Source: Hydrogenobacter thermophilus TK-6 (lineage in GTDB: Bacteria > Aquificota > Aquificia > Aquificales > Aquificaceae). From it: 64,000 bases of DNA. The stretch spans positions 558,001-622,000 of the forward strand of contig NC_013799.1 of the NCBI RefSeq assembly GCF_000010785.1, given 5' to 3'. The translations under genes and the position numbers were made by a program. Positions 60,261 through 64,000 of the stretch are shown piece by piece (position 1 is the stretch's first letter; the number at the start of each line of letters is the position of its first letter). The notes under the pieces were generated by a model that was not told the DNA's origin, made no database searches, and was given only the letters and a program-made list of their open reading frames with translations.

Positions 60261-61262
60261 ATGAGAGCTGACAAAAAGCTCGCAGCAGCAACCTTAGCAA
60301 GTTTAGCCCTCTTTGGGGCTCAAAAGGCAGTGCAGGCAAAGGCAGTAATGGTGCCTTTTATAGCCGTAGGCAACGGCTGGCAGACCATAGTGAGCTATGC
60401 AACTGACACACAACTCTCTACCAATACCCTTCATATAGCTTACAACATAAAGCCAGCTGTCAGTTATGGTCAGTGCCTTCATGCAGACGGTTTTGTACCA
60501 ACATCTACAAACGACCTTACCTCTTTCTTCATTGACGGCACTACCAACACACCCCCAACTATATACGGTGATACCATAGGTGGCACTTACGCACCAGTGG
60601 CAGGTGCTAATACTTACTTCGGTTTTATGGCAGTTGCTACGGAAGATGCTGCTGGAAATGTTTCTGCAGGTGCAGCGGAGCTTGCTGTGGACACCATATC
60701 TTTCAACGCCGGGCTCCGTTTCTTGTATGCTCAAAGGTCCATTGACCTGAACCATCTCGGTGCGGCCAACGCAGTTAATCTTTCTAATACCGGCTTGACT
60801 ACACTTCAGACCACCAAGTTTATGACATTTGCACCAGCAGATGCCAACCCTATGGTTTACGCGGTGGGTGTAAGTACAGCTGATAATGTATTCGGCGTGC
60901 CTTACAATGTACCCATAGCGCTTAATAAAGTCAATAATAACTGGTGGAACAGGAGTGAGCAGACCTTCAGTGATGGTATAGGTCTTTTTGATTACTGTGT
61001 AACGCTCTGGCCTGTTTGTGCACCTTCAAGCGCTCCTACCGCTGGGTTTATTTCTAACCTCAACTGCCAGACGGGCACCATATTTGCTCAAGCCGGTGGA
61101 TGGTTCCATCTTGTAAACGATGCAACGAATGTGGTAACAGCGCTTGCAACTATTCCTGGTGTTAATACAGCTCCAAATGTCATAGTCTTCAAGGTAGAGT
61201 CCAATCCTGCATACGGCTATGCAGTAACGCCTCTGCATCCTATGCCTTACACCACAGAGTAA
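60261..61262 (+). CDS. Abundant-looking secreted or surface protein, unrecognised
   Basis: 333 residues from the ATG at 60261 (9 bp after a GTG in the Shine-Dalgarno). The signal peptide runs to about residue 27 (AQKAVQAKA). The mature part is rich in Asn, Thr, Ala, Gly and Val, poor in Lys and Arg, and looks beta-structured. It has four Cys (one in SYGQCLH, and DYCVTLWPVC, then NCQTG). The composition resembles S-layer, fimbrial or coat proteins. It has a consensus promoter, strong Shine-Dalgarno and its own terminator. It follows two Maf glycosyltransferases, so it may be a glycosylated surface protein; that is inference. Confidence 0.6.
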   Translation: MRADKKLAAATLASLALFGAQKAVQAKAVMVPFIAVGNGWQTIVSYATDTQLSTNTLHIAYNIKPAVSYGQCLHADGFVPTSTNDLTSFFIDGTTNTPPTIYGDTIGGTYAPVAGANTYFGFMAVATEDAAGNVSAGAAELAVDTISFNAGLRFLYAQRSIDLNHLGAANAVNLSNTGLTTLQTTKFMTFAPADANPMVYAVGVSTADNVFGVPYNVPIALNKVNNNWWNRSEQTFSDGIGLFDYCVTLWPVCAPSSAPTAGFISNLNCQTGTIFAQAGGWFHLVNDATNVVTALATIPGVNTAPNVIVFKVESNPAYGYAVTPLHPMPYTTE

Positions 61263-61280
61263 TAGCTTTGAACCTTTTTT

Positions 61281-61301
61281 GGGAGGCTTTTGCCTCCCTT
61301 T
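61281..61301 (+). terminator. Intrinsic terminator after the secreted protein gene
   Basis: GGGAGGC at 61281-61287 pairs with GCCTCCC at 61292-61298 around TTTT, followed by TTT. It separates a strongly expressed single gene from the lipoprotein-pseudopilin unit. Confidence 0.85.
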
Positions 61302-61322
61302 AAAAACACCTGAGGTTTATGA

Positions 61323-63089
61323 ATGAAAAGGCTATTTTTGTTTTTATTGCTGGTAACTTTTGTCTTCTCCTGTGCCAAAAGGGAAAACTATGTAATAAAA
61401 ACACGGGATTTTAAAGAGCTGAATGTGCCTTTTGACATACCCTTTGAGCATCTTGTGCCTATAAAGGAGCTAAACTCCAAGTCCTCTTACGCCTTTTTGT
61501 ATTACGGTGCTGACGGGAAGGTTCACTACTACAAAGATGGCAAGGACACGGTGCTCAACGCTCCGCTGGTGGAGAAGTTCAAGGGTGGGGTTTTTGCTTA
61601 CTTAGACTACAAGATAGATGGCAACACTCTTTATGTTGCCCAGTGGGTGCGCTACCTGGGAGAGCCAAGGACCAAAAAGGTGATACTCATAAAAACGGAC
61701 ATGGATGGTAAAAACCCCAGCTACACGCTGGTTTCTTCCACCAACGAGTCCATTGGAAAGCCTATGATAGAAACCGATGGGAAGGGTAATGTGCTTTTGG
61801 TGTGGTCCGACGAGAGCAACGGCTACGGTGTTGCTTACGCTCTCTCTAACGATGGTGGCAAAACCTTTCCACCGGAGACCATTATAAGACCAGCCAACAT
61901 AGCCTCAAATCTTGATGTGTATCTTCCCTACTATGACCCCAAAAACGGCTTTAGCGTCATCTACACCACTGACAAGGAAATAAGGGCAAGGAGACTCAAA
62001 GACAACGCCGAGGTGGTTCTCTTTAAGTTTGAAGAAGGCTACCAGTACACGCCTTATGTGGAAAAGGGTAATGGTGAGCTTTATATATTTGCTTGGAGGC
62101 TTCCAAAAAACAACCCCGCAGATGTTTATGGGACTTACAAGCTCACCTTTTTGGCTTTCAAAGACCCCTTTGAAAAGCCCGTGGCAAAGCTGGAAAAAGA
62201 CTACCAGAGGGTATACACCTACATTCAGCCGGCGGTCCTTAAGGGAGATAAACCTCTCTTCTTTTCGGTAAACCTTCCTCCCAAGGGTGAGGATGTTTAC
62301 AAAGCAGATGGAGAACAGCTCAGCAAGCGTATAAACCTTGTCTATTCGTGGAACGGCGAGGACCTCAAAAAGGCTGTAGAAGACAAAGCCAACGACTACC
62401 TCTACGCTCAGCTTTTTTCTTCAGTTGCCACCTCCGATGAAGGCGCTTTGGAGGTCTTTAGGGACTCCAGATACCTGATTCCTCAGCTCTGGGCTGTCTA
62501 TGTGAAGGATGGCAAAACAAGAGCTTTTGGACCTTTGGAAGAACCTTGGGTGGAGACCTCTTTCATGAGCAAGACCCTTTACTTAGGTGATGGCATCTTT
62601 AGGGTTTACTACCTGGTGAGAGATGACAAGAAGAACGTCTGGTTTTTGAGGGCAAGGGACATAAAGGCTGAGGCTCTGAGCAACCCTTACAAGCTCCCCA
62701 GCAGGAGGGAAAAGCAGGAAAAGCTGGAGGAGGCTCTCAAGAAGTTTTCCGAGTGCCAGATCAAAAACGACCTTGACTGCGTCTACTCTTTCTTTGACCC
62801 AGTAGGTCAAAGGCAGTATCCAATTGAGGCTTTCAAGCGCAACGCGGAGGTTTTGAAGATCACCTTTAAGGACTACAAGTGCAGGGGTAAAGTGGTAGGA
62901 GACACCAACATAGCCGTATCTTACTGCACTTATACCTACACGCTTCCACCCGTCATAGGCACAGTGCCTGTCCCAGAAAACAAGAGGCAGATAACCGACA
63001 AAGATGTTAGGAACTACTGGGTCTTCATAAAAGGTCAGTGGAGATGGGCTATAGAAACAATGCCTGGGCGCACCGCCATTCAGTGGTGA
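61323..63089 (+). CDS. Large lipoprotein with beta-propeller-like region and NTF2-like C-terminus
   Basis: 588 residues. The signal peptide ends in the lipobox FVFSC (Cys17). Residues ~60-440 are beta-rich with an Asp-box-like turn (SNDGGKTF) and repeated VYxxDGK-like strands, which suggest a beta-propeller such as in sialidase-fold proteins. A charged helix (KQEKLEEALKKFSECQIKNDLDCVYSFF) introduces a C-terminal domain (about 465-588) with Cys pairs and an NTF2-like feel. No catalytic set is recognised. It overlaps the next pseudopilin gene by 4 bp (GTGA), so it belongs to the pseudopilin operon. Confidence 0.6.
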   Translation: MKRLFLFLLLVTFVFSCAKRENYVIKTRDFKELNVPFDIPFEHLVPIKELNSKSSYAFLYYGADGKVHYYKDGKDTVLNAPLVEKFKGGVFAYLDYKIDGNTLYVAQWVRYLGEPRTKKVILIKTDMDGKNPSYTLVSSTNESIGKPMIETDGKGNVLLVWSDESNGYGVAYALSNDGGKTFPPETIIRPANIASNLDVYLPYYDPKNGFSVIYTTDKEIRARRLKDNAEVVLFKFEEGYQYTPYVEKGNGELYIFAWRLPKNNPADVYGTYKLTFLAFKDPFEKPVAKLEKDYQRVYTYIQPAVLKGDKPLFFSVNLPPKGEDVYKADGEQLSKRINLVYSWNGEDLKKAVEDKANDYLYAQLFSSVATSDEGALEVFRDSRYLIPQLWAVYVKDGKTRAFGPLEEPWVETSFMSKTLYLGDGIFRVYYLVRDDKKNVWFLRARDIKAEALSNPYKLPSRREKQEKLEEALKKFSECQIKNDLDCVYSFFDPVGQRQYPIEAFKRNAEVLKITFKDYKCRGKVVGDTNIAVSYCTYTYTLPPVIGTVPVPENKRQITDKDVRNYWVFIKGQWRWAIETMPGRTAIQW

Positions 63090-63418
63090 GGGGCTTTACG
63101 TTGGTGGAGGTGGTTATAGCTTTTACCATAGCAGTACTGGCTATAGCCTTTATTCAGCAGAGCCTTTCCCTCATAGCAAAACGGCTCTACGTTATGAAAA
63201 AGCAGGAGAGAGACCTGCAGACGGTGGCGCAGGTTCAGGAGATCTTCACAGCTCAGGTGCAGGGCTCGGCAAAGGTCTTGGAGAGTAAAAATGTGGACGG
63301 TAAAAACTGCAACCTTATGGAGTACAAGAGTTTTAACTACTACGCGTGTTGGCAGGACTTTGGCATCCAGCGTATATATCTCATAAACGGCTATGACTTT
63401 CTCATACTCCCCAGATGA
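63086..63418 (+). CDS. Pseudopilin of a type II secretion or type IV pilus-like system (GspI/J-like)
   Basis: 110 residues starting with GTG at 63086 (VRG|FTLVEVVIAFTIAVLAIAFIQQSL), a class III prepilin signal with Glu+5; the GTG one codon earlier is possible. The C-terminal half is short and has two Cys (NCNLMEY, YYACWQ). It overlaps the lipoprotein gene by 4 bp and the next gene by 4 bp (ATGA), so three genes are coupled. Confidence 0.86.
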   Translation: MRGFTLVEVVIAFTIAVLAIAFIQQSLSLIAKRLYVMKKQERDLQTVAQVQEIFTAQVQGSAKVLESKNVDGKNCNLMEYKSFNYYACWQDFGIQRIYLINGYDFLILPR

Positions 63419-64000
63419 GGGGAAGCGTATTTATTTATGTACTTTGGCTTTTGACTCTCATCTCCGGGCTTGTGTTTTTTACCCTCTATCAGCTAAGGTA
63501 CAGCTATAGCAGAAGCTCCCACTTTGTGGAAAACTGGACTTTTCTTTACGAATCTCGGGCTCTGGCTTTTGTTGGTGTAAACCTCGCTCTCAAAGACCCC
63601 AGCCTTCTGAGGCTAAAAAGTCCCCTTCCCTATTACATAGGCAACCGCAAGTACAGGATATACGTATCTGCAGAGGAAGCCAAAATTAGCCTACCCCTCG
63701 CCAACAAGGAGATCCTAAGAAGCCTCATGCAAAATATAGGGATGGAGGAAAAGAGAGCTGACGAGCTATCCGAGAGCATCATGGCTTTTTTGGGCAGGGG
63801 GACAGAGTATTACGATGCTCCGGCGCCTCACGAGAACATCCACACCATAACCGAGCTTCTCTATGTGAAAGGTATGGATGAGCAAACTTACCGCAAGCTC
63901 CAGCAGTACCTTACCCCGGTGGCAACCCTCACCAACATAAATTACGCACCTAAGGAGGTGCTTTTGGCTCTTGGCTTGACAGACAGTGAGGTAAGGTCCG
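63415..64000 (+). CDS. gspK: GspK-like minor pseudopilin, truncated by the window edge
   Basis: Starts at the ATG at 63415 overlapping the previous stop. The N-terminus is MRGSVFIYVLWLLTLISGLVFFTLYQLRY, a hydrophobic pseudopilin helix that lacks Glu+5, as GspK does. The body has the GspK alpha-domain pattern with a LPLANKEILRSLMQ stretch, ITELLYVKGMD and TNINYAPKEVLLALGL. GspK caps the pseudopilus tip. The reading frame is open at 64000, so the C-terminus is outside. Confidence 0.85.
   Translation, partial: MRGSVFIYVLWLLTLISGLVFFTLYQLRYSYSRSSHFVENWTFLYESRALAFVGVNLALKDPSLLRLKSPLPYYIGNRKYRIYVSAEEAKISLPLANKEILRSLMQNIGMEEKRADELSESIMAFLGRGTEYYDAPAPHENIHTITELLYVKGMDEQTYRKLQQYLTPVATLTNINYAPKEVLLALGLTDSEVRS

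Noticed and set aside
1-64000. CRISPR arrays, rRNA operons, phage genes or transposases
   Set aside because: I looked for regularly spaced repeats, rRNA signatures and integrase or transposase motifs and found none.

Overview
The window looks like the chromosome of a thermophilic, chemolithotrophic bacterium of the Aquificaceae (a Hydrogenobacter / Thermocrinis / Aquifex relative). Four things point there: a free-standing MetRS beta subunit (the split MetRS known from Aquifex), a heme domain very close to Hydrogenobacter thermophilus cytochrome c-552, a thermophile-type tRNA thiolase (TtuA), and an archaeal-type S-adenosylmethionine synthetase. Genes are packed extremely tightly, Arg is mostly AGA/AGG and Ile often ATA. 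This placement is inferred from gene content; no rRNA is present.

Layout. 1-7951: an iron-sulfur (HydB-like) gene running off the left edge, prfB, obg, a 333-nt structured non-coding interval that folds like a 6S RNA, a redoxin, yggS, gltX, murG, galU. 7917-20350: bamA back to back with an aminotransferase, then a long minus-strand run gcvT, metK, moeA, a GT39-type glycosyltransferase, a DUF4382 lipoprotein, MetRS beta and an OmpA-like protein, with lptF and tpiA beyond. 20400-29831: a strongly promoted porin, ubiA, dnaB, an unrecognised protein with CsbD-like repeats, metF and two small genes, and a two-gene operon of paralogous membrane proteins resembling the cytochrome bd superfamily, one carrying a heme c domain. 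29823-31380: a TtuA-rhodanese gene bracketed by a 38-bp direct repeat and a decayed copy of the neighbouring transglycosylase tail, which marks an insertion.

31351-43542: lytic transglycosylase, secG, prmC, a CNNM-type protein, radC, a phosphoketolase broken by one frameshift, ackA, folD, a methyltransferase, fabZ, a lipoprotein cytochrome c, a small protein ending in Cys-Cys, an ArsA-family ATPase and an APC permease. 43539-55927: nuclease, ilvB-ilvH, pepA, tRNA-Ala (its 5' end contains the pepA stop codon), nadC, a DUF29 gene, glgA, rfaE2, an MNT/HEPN pair, recO, panC-ribH-nusB, hisA, and an ECF sigma factor with a membrane partner. 56002-64000: a surface-structure cluster with a pseudopilin, two tandem Maf-type glycosyltransferases sharing a nearly identical 836-bp core, an abundant-looking secreted protein, a beta-propeller-like lipoprotein, a second pseudopilin and a GspK-like gene cut by the right edge.

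Two themes recur. Many genes have a -10 hexamer 6-8 nt before the start codon, so their mRNAs are probably leaderless, sometimes from two divergent promoters inside about 20 bp. Convergent neighbours often overlap at their 3' ends. The least explained parts are the bd-like pair, the cytochrome c / Cys-Cys protein / ArsA cluster, the structured RNA, the TtuA-rhodanese insertion, and the gene-converted Maf pair next to the pseudopilins.
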